Below, piece after piece: positions 23,901 through 36,700 of a stretch of DNA of 64,000 nt. Each line of letters begins with the position of its first letter. Within the stretch, counting starts at the first letter, position 1. A program made the translations under genes and the position numbers. This DNA is from Papilionanthe hookeriana x Papilionanthe teres (Eukaryota; Streptophyta; Magnoliopsida; Asparagales; Orchidaceae), in contig CM040426.1 in assembly GCA_022702705.1 (NCBI GenBank), forward strand, positions 77,275,877 to 77,339,876, read 5' to 3'. The notes beneath the pieces were generated by a model. It searched no databases and was not told the origin of the DNA. It worked only from the letters and a program-made list of their open reading frames with translations.

Positions 23901-25011
23901 TTTATTATGCTATAACATTCTTTGTGATCTTTACACGCGAGCAGCGGGTATGGAGCTGAGCAAGCCAGGCATTTATGGAGAGCATGTTGACAAATTACAA
24001 ATGCTTGTTTGTATGTTTTTGTTTGTGAATTAGTGCCACTCCTAAAAATCCCACTTTGTAAGATAGGAAATGAGTTTTGGAATGCCAACAAGTCGCATTA
24101 TTAATATTATTGGACGACTGTACTGCGCTTTTTTTTTTCTTCGAATTGTTGAAAGCATTTCTTGTGTATTCGACTCAAGTGGACTTCATCTATATTCCTT
24201 GTATGAAATATCTAGCATTTGTCTATTTGGAGATGGATGTTGAAATATTTTAAAACTTTTAAGCTTTTGCTTGATCTATATCTATCAAATGACATAAATT
24301 AACATACTTCATATTTGCAAGTTATCGTATTATATTTTAAAATAATTTGAATGTATAATGGATCTAAGGTAGAGACGCTGATAGTTGGTCAACAATCATG
24401 CGCTAAAGATGACACCATCAAAGTTATTGATCAGATATTTCTTTGGGTTATAAATTGGCAATCATGCACATATGCTAAAGATAAGTTGAGAGCAACTCAT
24501 GGAGATATATAATTTTTTATTTGAGAAACTAAAATGGGGGGAAAGTTATGGGGCACTGCCCTGTTAAAATTATTTTATTAATGCAAGTTTTAAACTGCAA
24601 AAGATATCCTTTCTAGTAATTGGAGATGTCATATATTCAATGTGATAGATATGGACTATTAAAATGATTTCTATGGTGGAATTAGGATGCCTTGAAGCGT
24701 TGGAGAAGTGATTGTTAGTAATATGCTCGATCATTCTTATAAAATGAGGTACTTGAGAACAAGTAGGGGCCTGTCGGTTTTGATAGAGATGTTTGTATAG
24801 TGACTTGTTACTGAAGGCAATGGAACGAGGGCTTTCAACTTTGGTGGTGAGGATAAGCGGCAGTATTGGTGATAATGTGCATAGATGCTAGCGTTGATGG
24901 TATGGGTCAACTTTGTTGGCAGTGATGAGCAATGACACTGGCTATGATGATATTTTTAGATATGAGAGTTATGTCAAGGTTCATGCTCGAAATTTTTTTT
25001 TTTGTGGCATC
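20917..25011. other. AT-rich intergenic DNA, no supported gene
   Basis: Several short frames occur (21698-21940 minus, 22294-22554 plus, 23383-23586 minus, 23861-24091 minus). None contains a motif I recognise or links to neighbours by clear splice sites. A gene fragment here cannot be excluded. Confidence 0.4.
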
Positions 25012-25025
25012 AATATAGAAATTTC

Positions 25026-25064
25026 ATTCCACTTAGTGGGATAAAGACATATTGTTGCTGTTGT
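25026..25064 (+). mobile_element. 39-bp LINE 3' tail with 14-bp target duplication
   Basis: Only CCACTTAGTGGGATAAAG plus a GTTGCTGTTGT tail is present. It lies between perfect copies of AATATAGAAATTTC (25012-25025 and 25065-25078), so it is an extremely truncated insertion of the same LINE family, not chance similarity. Confidence 0.8.
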
Positions 25065-25602
25065 AATATAGAAATTTCTAGGTTTGATTATTTCTTATGA
25101 CCATTGTTTTGTAATTATTTATGCTGAAATTATCTTATTTACATTTTAAATTCTCTTATTCAATATTCTATCTTTATTCTCTTATGATATTGTATGATCT
25201 TAGGCCTCATCCAATAACAAATTCATATGTTGTTTTTTCTTATGTTTAATGTGGCAGTCATCATCAAGATTAGTCTTATGAAAAGGTGCCTTCATTGTTA
25301 TTTGTGCTTCCTTATTTTATTTCTCCATTTTTTTATCATGAATACCTAGATGTATATGACTGAAAACCATATACTTGAAAACTTACAAAGGACTATTTCA
25401 TGAGATTTACTTTCAATGCTGATATAGTTTTATATGATTTTACTTGTAAGCGCAACATAAACATGCTACATAATTATAAATTTCTTTTAATTAGTGAAGA
25501 TTTCAGTGCTATAAATATATGAAAGTGGTCAAAAAATTAACACAAGTCATTGATGTGTAGCTGCTTCAGTTTTTGGCATATGTATCAATTTATAGTGACG
25601 AC

Positions 25603-26027
25603 GACAAAAACAACAATAAGCCTTTATCCCACTACATGAATCCCTTTTTTCCATTGTGTTATTTTGAGTGTTATCTTTTCATTTAATTCTAATAGGTTAA
25701 GATCATTTTTATACAATATTTTCAAGTCTTTTTAGATCTATCTCTAACTTTCTTAACATAAATTGAACCTAAAACGTCTACTTTCCTAATCGGATCAGCA
25801 GATGGTCGACGTTTAACGTGACCAAACCATCTAAGACCACTCTCTCTAATCTTCTCTGCCATTGGAGCTACACCAACCCTTTCATGGATGGATTCGTTTC
25901 GTATTTTGTCTCGAAGTGCCAAGCCACTCATCCACCTAACCATTTTCATCTCAAAAACATTCAACTTCATTTTTTGTTCTCTTTTAAAGGTAAACTATCT
26001 TCAACAGCAGCCATAAAACATTGCAGG
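25603..26027 (-). mobile_element. LINE 3' fragment, minus strand
   Basis: Carries the complement of the RTE 3' tail (CAACAATAAGCC...) and of the C-terminal part of the LINE protein. An 82-codon frame at 25722-25970 has MVRWMSGLALRDKIRNE and RWFGHVKRRPSADPIRKVDV, matching the copies at 17150-17400 and 36400-36570. Homology stops near 26027. No clear target duplication was found. Confidence 0.8.
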
Positions 26028-26122
26028 TAAACGTTTGGTAGCAAAATTATAGATCAACATGCGAAACGTTTGGAAGCTGCTGGATGTGTCATATGACACA
26101 GAAAAATATTAAAATTACGTAC

Positions 26123-26290
26123 TTGTCTGTCCACACAACCATCTTCATCAGCAGCCATAATGCCACACCAGTGTTTAAATCCTGCAGCATTCCATGGGAT
26201 TCCAATATAGGCCAGCTTTCTGAGACTGTAGTTCTCTGGAATTGTCACATCTCTCGTGGAACATTGGACTTGAATTTTGGCAGTTCTTAA
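26123..26290 (-). pseudogene. Possible orphan exon, unrecognised protein
   Basis: The minus strand has a protein-like open frame including TIPENYSLRKLAYIGIPWN and KHWCGIMAADEDGCVDRQ. It is followed exactly at a codon boundary by GTACGT (26122-26117), a good splice donor. The composition (Trp, Cys, balanced charges) looks like real coding sequence. I do not recognise the family and found no neighbouring exon. It could be an exon fragment captured or left behind by rearrangement, or chance. Confidence 0.3.
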
Positions 26291-26615
26291 TCATTCTCAT
26301 TGGATTTTTGCTTTACAACATGTATCTGTCATAAGAAGTTTTAATAAACCATGCCAATGAAAATTTTATCTTATAAATTTGTATTGTCAATTTTATTGAG
26401 TATGGATAAATGTGTGCATAAATATTTGATTAAATTTATTCTATTGTTAATACGATTATATGTAATATTAGTATCTTTAATAAGATATCATATGTATTTA
26501 TATTTGTTGAGATTATTTTTAGATAAATTTTACTCTATTTAAAATATCTTGTGCTTCAAATTACAGTTTGGAATTAAAATAGTTAATAAAGGAAAACTCA
26601 GAAGTTTAAGACTTG

Positions 26616-27420
26616 ATTGGGATCACTTTCTTTTTTATTTTTTATTACTGTTTTCAGTCTGTTTAATTTTTATTTGTTTTCTATTTTTTATTTTTAGAAA
26701 ATGAGTTTGATACTGTTATAATTTATATGTTTTTAAAAATAAAAAATATAAAACATGTTTGATTGGATATTTTTTATTTTTTGAAAGAAATAAATTATAC
26801 TCTTTTATAAAACAGTAGGGATCACGTGAGCTCCATTATTAAGCTCTATTATCCATGACGTATAGGTCATTTTCTTTACTCCACTTAACACTAAACATTA
26901 CTTGTAGGCAAACAAGCGGTGGGGGCTGTTAACAACTGCTACGACTAGCTGAGACTGGTAGGCTGGTAGTGGCGATGGGCGGGAATCGGCAGCAAGAAGG
27001 GGTTGATAGTGGGCTGCAACAACGACTGGTGGCTACAGCATGCGGAGGAGATTGGTGGCAGTCGGCAGGGCTATCGGCAGCAGAGGGGTGAGTGTCGGTG
27101 ACAAGTGGTGACTAGCGGCGGGTAGACAACAATAGTGGTGTCGACGGGGGCGACAATTGGCGATGGAGGGAACGGCTCGAGGCGGCGATCGACGACCAAC
27201 ATCTGGCGGCAAATTAGCCAAATGTTTGTTTTGATGTTTTAAAAAGCAGACAAAAGATATTTTTTTTCTATTTTTAATGTCTTAAAAACAGAAGTGATCT
27301 TCCTTAAAATTAAAAAAAAAAAAAAAAAAACAGAAACAAAAATAAAAGTAAATATGCAAACATTATTTTTATATTTATTTTCTATTTTTTTAAATAAAAA
27401 AAAACAAAAATTGATCCCCA
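26616..27420. mobile_element. Possible foldback element with AT-rich arms and GC-rich core
   Basis: T-rich sequence from GGGATCACTTTC (about 26619) and the complement of the A-rich right side ending TTGATCCCCACG (about 27410-27421) look like imperfect inverted arms of roughly 200 bp. They enclose a G-rich core at 26920-27215 unlike its surroundings. This layout resembles Mutator-like elements that carry host sequence, but arm similarity rests largely on biased composition. Confidence 0.35.
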
Positions 27421-27695
27421 CGAACCTTTATTAGTCGTCTGAACATTAACTAAATACATTTATTAAAACAACCGCCTTCAACTGATTTTAAACAAATACA
27501 TAAATAATGAAATTTATAAGATTTGAGTGTTATTTATGTAAATCCCCCTATTTTTTAATATATACCTATGTTTTTTCTAAGTTATCATTTCTAATTTGTT
27601 TCAACTCTAATAAGAGCTCAGTTTAGTGCTGCAACAATGCGTCACTAATCCGCATGCGGTTTCCTGGCGGAAAATTTCTCCAGTTTGGAGGATAA

Positions 27696-30600
27696 ATGCC
27701 GGCTTCATCTTCTTCCATCGACGTCTCTTCAAGCGCCATGAGTCGAGAAAGCGTGCTCGTGTGGCGCCCTATTCCCTCTCTTGAAATTAACGGCGGCGGA
27801 CGGAAGCTTTCTAGGGGGTTTGCTTCGATCTCCTCCGCCGTGGCGAACGGCGGTGGCCGTGGGAACTCTAACGGAGAGAAGGTTGCCCTGGTGTCGCCGG
27901 AACAGCTTCTGAGGCATCCCCTTGCACTGCTGGCTTTGGTACCCAACGGCGTAGCCCTCTTCACCGCCGGTGCTCTTGCAGGAGCCGCTGCTAAAAGCCT
28001 GACCGCCCCTCTCGACCGCATCAAGCTTCTCATGCAGGCTATAGTCTTCCATTACCTTTTTAATTGTTGTCGAATTGGCGCCGCGCCCTATTTGTCTTAT
28101 CATTTGCAGATATACCTTATGGTTTTAATTAATTAATTATTTTATTTTATTTTAGACTCACGCATTACGCGTAGGAGAAGTAAGTGGGAGGAAGGCGATT
28201 ACTTTTCTTGAGGTACTTCATTAATTTATGGCATTTAATTGATTGATTTTATAGGAGAATTGATTTAGTGATAGCCTGTTTGGATGCTAGGAATTTGAAT
28301 GAAAGGAAATGAAAAGGTTTGAAAATCTTAAATTAGTGGTTTTATAAGCATAATCAAGTCATAAATTGTTGGGATTTCATTTCATTTCTTTGTTTCTGTC
28401 GATCCAAATAAAACACGTTTGTTTTTCAATGGTTTGAAAGCCCTTCATTAATTTGCCGTCTAGGGTTTTGTGATTCTTCCTTACCATGGTTTGGCTGATT
28501 GTTATCTTTGCATCAATGCTGTTAGGACATCTTATTAGATGCTAGCATGATCAGTGAAGTATTACATTTTTACTTCAATGTTATTGCATTCAAAGATGTA
28601 AGTATTTTCAAAATTATAATTTTTTTATTTTGTGATATGCTGGCACTCCAGTACCCTTACAGTGGGATTACCCCTTTACGATTGTCTTATAAAACAATTT
28701 TATTTTTAATAAGGCTTGTATGATAACTCAAAAGGTTCTCTTACAAAAATGAAGTTGAAGTATTCTTTCAAGTATATGAAGCCAAAAAGAAAAGAAATTA
28801 CAAATTACACATACCTACTGGAGGAATATTTTTTTAGCATCTTTATAAATACATGCAAAGGTAAATTGGATGTTGTAGATGAAGGGGAAAGGAAGACGGA
28901 TGCAAGATGAGAATTAGTAGAGTTGAGAAGTGGCAAGGAAGACCCAATGCTAGGCATTGCTTGATGAAGAGGACATTTGGTGAGGGAGATGGACTCTGGA
29001 GTAGAATCACTTGTTGGAGAAGAATAAGGCATTAGTCAATGTAGAGAAAAGCAGAGTATGGGACTTGAGGCTTTTAATTGTGTTAATAGAAGATGCCGTG
29101 GCATTTAGTTGTTGTCCAATTTTAGATGACGACTTGATGTTACCAAATTCGGATATAAAAGACTTTTTTTAAATTATTTTCTGAAGATGTTAGTAGAACA
29201 GATATCTGACATGCTCTAATAACACTGCATAACGTTACAATGATAACAAAACTAAATAGCCCTTGTGGAAGGTTCAAATTCCTTCCAAAAAATGTTAATA
29301 CAATTTTTTAGGCAGTGATATCACACCCTGTGAGTTTGTAGGACTGAGAAGGTAAGGTGTAATAAGTCTATATCATATAGGAGAGGGATCAAAGGCAAAC
29401 TTCTATTTTTTAGGGAGCCAAGATTGTTTATAAGCTGAGGCATCCTCAAACACATTGAGAAAAGGCATAAGGAATCTGATTTAAAGAGTGCTTTTGCAGA
29501 GTATCGGAATTATAATTGTATAATTATGCAGCATTGCTAGAGATTGAAATGATATTAGCCTTGTGTTGTTTCCGAGTAAAGATTTAGCTTGATGATGAAG
29601 AAAATGATGACAATTAGCAAGCATTTCTTCCAGCCAGATGAAACATTCACTTCTGCTAGAACTGAAAGAAGCTATAGAATATTTCCTTCGTCAATGCAAT
29701 GGGCACCTATTATATGAGTATGAGTAGAACTATTTTGGCTAGCATAGTTTTTAACATACATGAAGGCAGTTAAATTTATAATAGGAATATTCTACCGAAC
29801 GTGATGTTCTAATTTCTAATTAAGAGCTGAAGTAAGAAATTCTTTGTGTGGTTGATTGTAGTTAGCCTTTTGGGTCTTTTTGACATTATACTTTTTTGTT
29901 AGAATTTCAGATACAAGCTATTCTATCAGGATTGATTTTTTAGGAACTTGGAATATCAATGGTTATTTTTGTCTTTTGACATGTTATGATGTAAAATTTT
30001 GTATATGTTTTATTTTGCGTGTTGAATTTGGACGTAGTTCCACTTTCTGTTTATTGTAACATTAACTTAGTCACTTACCCGGGAGAAGAAACGAAAGATC
30101 GAAGGAGAGGAAACGATGAGTCAGGGAGCCAGAGGTTGGGGGGGGGGGTGTTGAAATGAGGGGATTAGAAGCTAAGGAGGTGAGTTCGCACTACGCGATA
30201 GAGGCGAGAGTTACCAAAAGATCGGCGAGTGCGAGAGACTATCACAAGCTAGTTGGAAGACTGATGCGGTGTCGCCAACGGTAGTTTTGGCAGCAGCAAG
30301 TGTGATGCCGTCGAGGAAGGATGTGTTGATGTCTAGAGACTCGTGAGGGAGGGAACGTTGTTGAAGGAGGAAGGTGTTAATGTCTAGAGACTCGTGCGAG
30401 AGGAAGAAGGAATCCAGGGAAACCCTAAGCAATCTTTGTAGGGGATCACATGAAAAGATGACGGGCTAAGTTCGAGCGCTCTGTGCAAGAGGAAGAGTCG
30501 ATATTGTAAGCTGTTGGGTGAGCTGAAATTAAAGTTGTAGTGCACGAAAGTAGGTAGTCGAAGCAGGAACTCTAGGCGAGGACGACTTCGTATGGATTTC

Positions 30601-30719
30601 GCGTGGTATGCTTCTTGCGTGATCAGGGCTGGACCAAAAGGGCTCGACTGAATGTAACGTTATAGGTGAGTTTTCATAATGTTAATTAAAATATTTAATA
30701 TGAATGTTCATATATTTTG

Positions 30720-30773
<54 letters not shown>

Positions 30774-33700
30774 TGTGCGCGAGCCCTGACTCATTGGTTG
30801 CGGCCTTTAGCGTAAGTCCCTTGGGTCAGGGGTTTGAATCCCACCAATTACGGGGGATTTAAATAGCACACAGGACTGGAAGGGGGGCCACTCCTTGATC
30901 AGTTCAACATATAGGAGTTGATCGGCGGTCTCCGACTGTCAATCTTAAAAAAAAATACATATATGTAATTATGTTACATAAAATAATAAAAATTAATACT
31001 TAAATAATGAAAAGCTAATAATTTATTAAAATATTACATTAATTAAATTTTATACTATGTTAGACTTTCAATTTTAGAAGAGTTGGCATCAAGGCAAATT
31101 AATCAACATCGAGGTGAGTACTCATGTTCTTACTAATATAGTAATATTTTGTTTTTTCTAATCAAATGCATTTATTGGTACTATCATTAGTTTTATTGAA
31201 ATTCTGCAAACTTAGAATTTTGAATTCTAGTAAATTTTTGTTCATATTAAGGAATTATATGTGCGCACAATATTATTTATATTATCATTTGAATGATTTA
31301 TAAGTATATTATCTGATATTCTAATGGAAATGAAATATATTTTTAGTAAATAATGATTTTTATAGAATGCTTGTATGTACATGCTTGAATATAATGAAGT
31401 TACTCCTTGATGATAATAGTGATAGAACACTAAGATACCTGTTCACGTATATGAAAAAAAATATTGATATTAAAGTACTTTAAGTGGTACAATTTTTAGA
31501 TGTTGCTTCTGCGTGACGGTTGTACAAATATAAAATATGCTATTCATATTGTAAGATTCTTTGAATAATATAAATTATTTATATCGATTTAATAAAAGCT
31601 TAACTGACTTGTATATTACTTTCTTTTTTCTTGTATTATTGTAGTTTATTAGTATGAGTATTTGTTGACTTTGGTTAGTTCATCGTTGTTTTAAATTAAC
31701 TTTTCAGGTTAACTGAGTGATTTAAAGATGAGCGATAGAGAGGATAATGTTTATAGAAGACGCGGAAAACCCGTAAAAAGGTAAATTTAAATATATTGAT
31801 CTAATTTAATTTAATTGGTGGCTCTTTTATTTGTCGAATAGTAACTGAGCATATAAAATTTAATTCCCACCGTCCGACCGTGTGTTTCTATCTTGGTTAA
31901 TTCCAAGCCCTAGGTTGGGTCGTAACAGTTTTTTATACTTTCTATCATTTTTTTATGAACCGTCTACATCAAGGATTTAGGTTTGCTCAACGCTCAAGTA
32001 ACTTTATTTTGGAATGCTAGTTTTAACTAAACATGGAAAAAATGTATTATTCAAGTAGACTTTGTTATGTGAAGCATAGCCTTATCATGAATTGCTTATA
32101 TTGCCGTTAAACTAAACTTCAAGGCTGAGTTCATGATATGACCATTGAACTAAGCTTTCGGATTGAAGTCGTAATCTACAATCCATCTCCGGAGAGGTTT
32201 TGTATTAAGCATTTTTGGCATCTTGGACCATAGTAGTTCTTTGCCTGCCTAAAATTTTTCTGAAATTCTATGGTGGTTGTTGGAGCACTTAGTTCATTTA
32301 AGAGCTCTTTGGTCGGTTGTATTTACCATACAAAGTTGAAGAAATGCAAAGTGAAATAAATGTAATTTATTTTGAATTTATGATGGTTTGTTTGAATGTA
32401 AATCAAATGCGATGAATGATATGTTCTGTTTATTTTGATGAATTTCAACGATGTAGACAACTGTGTGTGTGTGTGTAGACAACAATGATAGTGGCGGTGG
32501 TGTGAGCGAGAGTTTGCGGAGGCATGGGTTGTCCGAGTTGAGCTTAGTGTTTGATGGAGGCATGTTGGGTGCCTCATGGAGGCATGTTGCGTGCCTCATG
32601 GAGATCAACGCCCAGCCGAAGCGAGGATGTGGGCTATGGAGGTGAGGATAGAGCTGAGATTGAGCATAGTGATCGGGTCTGTAGGTTTCAGATTTTGCTG
32701 AAGCGAGGATTTTGGGGCTTGGAGGAATTGCGAGCTTATATTCTAAATTCACCTGGTTTGGGAAAATTCAATAGACTCAAAAAATGAGCTGAGGGAGGGT
32801 ATTCTAATTTCCTAAAAAAATTACTTTGTATTTATTCTTCTTCCAAACGAGCACCTAAAGATTTAAAATTTTTATATTTGTCTTAAGCTCAATAAATTAA
32901 GAACAAATGGTCACCTAGTGCATGTATCTTGAAGGGCTGCTGATGGTGGTTTGTGACAATTGATTGTTAGTGTAATGGGAAATAATTGTACAAACAACAT
33001 TTTGATGCCAAAGATTTTTAATAGAATGTTATTGTTATGGAAAGAAAGTATAGTACAAACACTAGTTTGATGCCAGAGCTCGTGTTTTTATTGTATATGC
33101 AACCATATGATGTCATCATGTGTATCTTGAGCCTCTGAACTATTTGTAGGCTTTTAAACTTATTGGGAAGGAGGAAGGCGTCAAGGGATATTGGAAAGGG
33201 AATCTCCCACAGGTTCCTAATGCTTTTTCATTCTACATTCTTTGAAGATTAGTTCTAAATTTTTCATAAGTCAGAATTTTATTTTATCGTGGCAGATTAT
33301 GCGCATAATTCCATATAGTGCCGTGCAGCTTTTTTCATATGAAGTTTATAAGGTTAAAATTCTTTGTTTTATATATTTATGGTTCCCTTTTTCCCTCTTT
33401 ATGTCTACGCCTTTTCCTACATATTTTGAATATTGTTATTTGGTTTTTCATTTGTAGAAAGTCTTCAGCAACAAGGATGGAGAGCTCTCTATTGTTGGGA
33501 GACTTTTTGCTGGTGCTTGTGCTGGCATGACCTCAACCTTTGTGAGTTTTCTGATGCCCATCTGATCAAATACTTGGATGTATAATTTGCCTGCTGCATA
33601 AGATGCATTATTTATGCATTCATTGTACATTTTCTTAAATTTGTTTTTCTCTTAGTTAACCTATCCTCTCGATGTGCTACGTCTAAGATTAGCAGTTGAA

Positions 33701-36700
33701 ACTGGATCCCAAACTATGTCTCAGGTAAATTTGCTTTTCTGCTTACTTTTTTAGAATTTGTGGTCACACGGCTTCTTGTTTACAGATTGCCCAAATCATG
33801 TTAAGAGAGGAAGGTTTTTTTTCATTTTATGGTGGTCTTGGCCCATCCCTCATTGGAATAGCACCTTATATCGCTGTGAACTTCTGCATATTTGATTTGT
33901 GAGACTGTTTTCCTTCTGTTTCCACGGAGCATTTCATTGAGATTGCACAATGTCAGGCTAATTAGCAAGCATTTTTTTTTGTCTATGTTCTTTTATAGAA
34001 TGAAGAATTCTCTTCCAGAGAAGTATAGCAAGAGGCCAGAGACATCTCTGATAACTGCAATTGTGTCTGCCTCAGTAGCCACTTTTATGTGTTATCCCCT
34101 TGATACTGTGAGAAGACAGATGCAAATGAAAGGCTCACCTTACATTACCATTTTTGACGCTTTTCCTGGTAAGATATGGTTTTTCTAGTTGATTTGTATC
34201 ATAATATATATCAAATTGTGAAGTACCGCTGTTTATTTCCTTGCGGAATATTAATTCATTGTAAGCTGCACAAGTTTTCAAAAATGTCTCTTTAGTTTAT
34301 TATCTATGCCCATTTTAGGAAAAAATTGGATGATTGATAGTTTTTTTAGAGTGGGAATAAATGAATTAGGGGCATTTACATACATACGACAGGATTCTCA
34401 TATTACATATCTAACACTTAAAGTTTCTTATCTACATACATAACACTCAAATCATAAGTATCACATCAAAAATACCTCTATTATAAACTTTTTAAAAGAG
34501 AGAGATGCTTTTTCATGCATAGGTTATGAGTGTTATAAATATAAATATCAACTTTAGGTGTTAGATATGAAAATACCTAAGATATGTGTGATATGTGCGT
34601 CATCCCATTAAATAATGGCTAGGATAAGGGCCATTGGAGGAAACTTCATGAAGGCCATTTTGAACTTGTAATTTCTTGCAACCCCTTTTAATTGCTTAGT
34701 CTCCTTTACAATTTCTTTTTACTGTGAAAATGCTTAATATTCTATTAGGGTAACCTTTCATCAAACGAATGATGAAGGACTTAAAATGTTACTTACCCAT
34801 GGCCTTTTTGTCACATTACGTGTGAGCCAGGTTCACATGCGATGGACCACCAAGGATTCTAGAGTCCTGCTTGCATGTGCACTCACGTATGTAGCTTGCT
34901 CTCTGGACTGACAATTTTGCCCAGACTTCTTCTGTGGACTGTACACGTAAGGGAGTGTGAAGACGTGATCTACTACCAAAAATGTAGATTATGCGTACAA
35001 CTAAATTGAGAAATTGGTTCATTTTGCATTTGATGGAAATGAGTACTACTATTTTTGCATATGTACCCTAGGAAGCTTTAAATTTTGATTTTCTTGGGAG
35101 ATTTACATATATTCCACACAATTGTTATATATAAATATAGCATCTAAATTTTAATATTTTTGTATATGATACTTCAAATTTTTTGCATTACTTCAAAAAT
35201 ACCACTAATACTGATATATTTAAAAATTAAATACACCTTTTCAGCTATATGCTTTGACGGGATTGTGATTATAACACTAAAATGTTATGTGTGTGTGTCT
35301 ATGAAGACGTAAATGTCAAATTTTAGGTATTAGATGTGTAAATCTATAAGAATTGGTAAGTATTGCTCCCCTTTAATTTTTTTAATATAATCTTCAGGCA
35401 AGAACAAGTTTCATGTGTTATGTATCAAGTTGACTGAGTAATTTTTGTTATATCTTTAAGCTCGATTCTTATAACAAATACTACTTGGAAATACCTTGGT
35501 AATGCAGGTATTTTGGAACGTGATGGTTTTGTTGGATTATATAGAGGATTTTTGCCTAACGCGCTTAAAAGTCTTCCAAACAGCAGGTTCATTTTTTTGT
35601 ATACCCGTTTAGTATCAAGTTTTTACTCAGTAGTTCAATTTACGTAGTTATCCATAGACAGCATAAAACTAAATTTGCAAAATTTGTTCCGTGTGCATTT
35701 TATAGAAAAATGATGTGTATGAAGAGGTGATAAAGTGGTGGAATGCTTTATTTAATTGGTCAAAATTTGGCCGCATAAATAGATTATTGAGAAGGTGAAA
35801 AACAAGGAATAAACTAACACATCCTTGGAAAAAAAAAAGAAATATGAAATGTTACAGCGTATTTAATTGAGAAAACTATTGGTTTTGTCGTGTGGGAAAA
35901 TTCATCTGATATCCTTAATTTTTTTACTTCTTGTTTTTTAAAGTCATGCATACACCTAAATATGCTAGTTGCCTGGACATAAGGTCTCATGCCTGGATAT
36001 AAAGTATCTAACCACTAGACCAAATGGGTTGCACAAAATGAAAAAAAAGTGACTATCATACTGACCTTAATTGTGATGGCTTAGGGGACAGAAATTGCTG
36101 ACATCAATCTGCCATTTAGGTGATATATCTCTATCTATAGAAAACTCGAAGTGTGGTCGGACGGAAATAGCATTTATCCTTTTTTTTTTAATGATGAGCA
36201 ACAACAACAAAGCCTTAATCTCACTAAGTGGGGTCGGCTACATGAATCATTTTTCTCCCTTGCGTCCTATCTAGTGTCAAATTTTCGTTTAATTCTAATA
36301 AATTAAGATCATTTTTTATGCAATAAGCCCAAGTTTTCCTAGGTCTACCTCTGCCTTTCTTAACATAAGTTGTATCTAAAACATCTACTCTCCTAACCGG
36401 ATCATTAGGTGGTCGACGTTTAATGTGACCAAACCATCTAAGGCGACTCTCTCAAATTTTATCCATCATTGGTGCAACACCAACCCTATTACGGATATAT
36501 TCATTTCGCATTTTGTCTCTAAGTGTAAAGCCACTCATCCACCTAATCATTCTCATCTCGACAACACTTAACTTAACATTATACTTCTCTTTAAAGGCCA
36601 ACATTCAGCACCATAGAGCATTGCAGGTCTCACCATCATCTTATAAAATTTTTCTTTCAATCTAAGCAGTACTTTTCTATCACACAATAGGTCGGACGCA

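Noticed and set aside
26351..26542. 63-codon hydrophobic ORF
   Set aside because: AT-rich sequence yields Ile/Leu/Tyr-rich frames by chance; no support.
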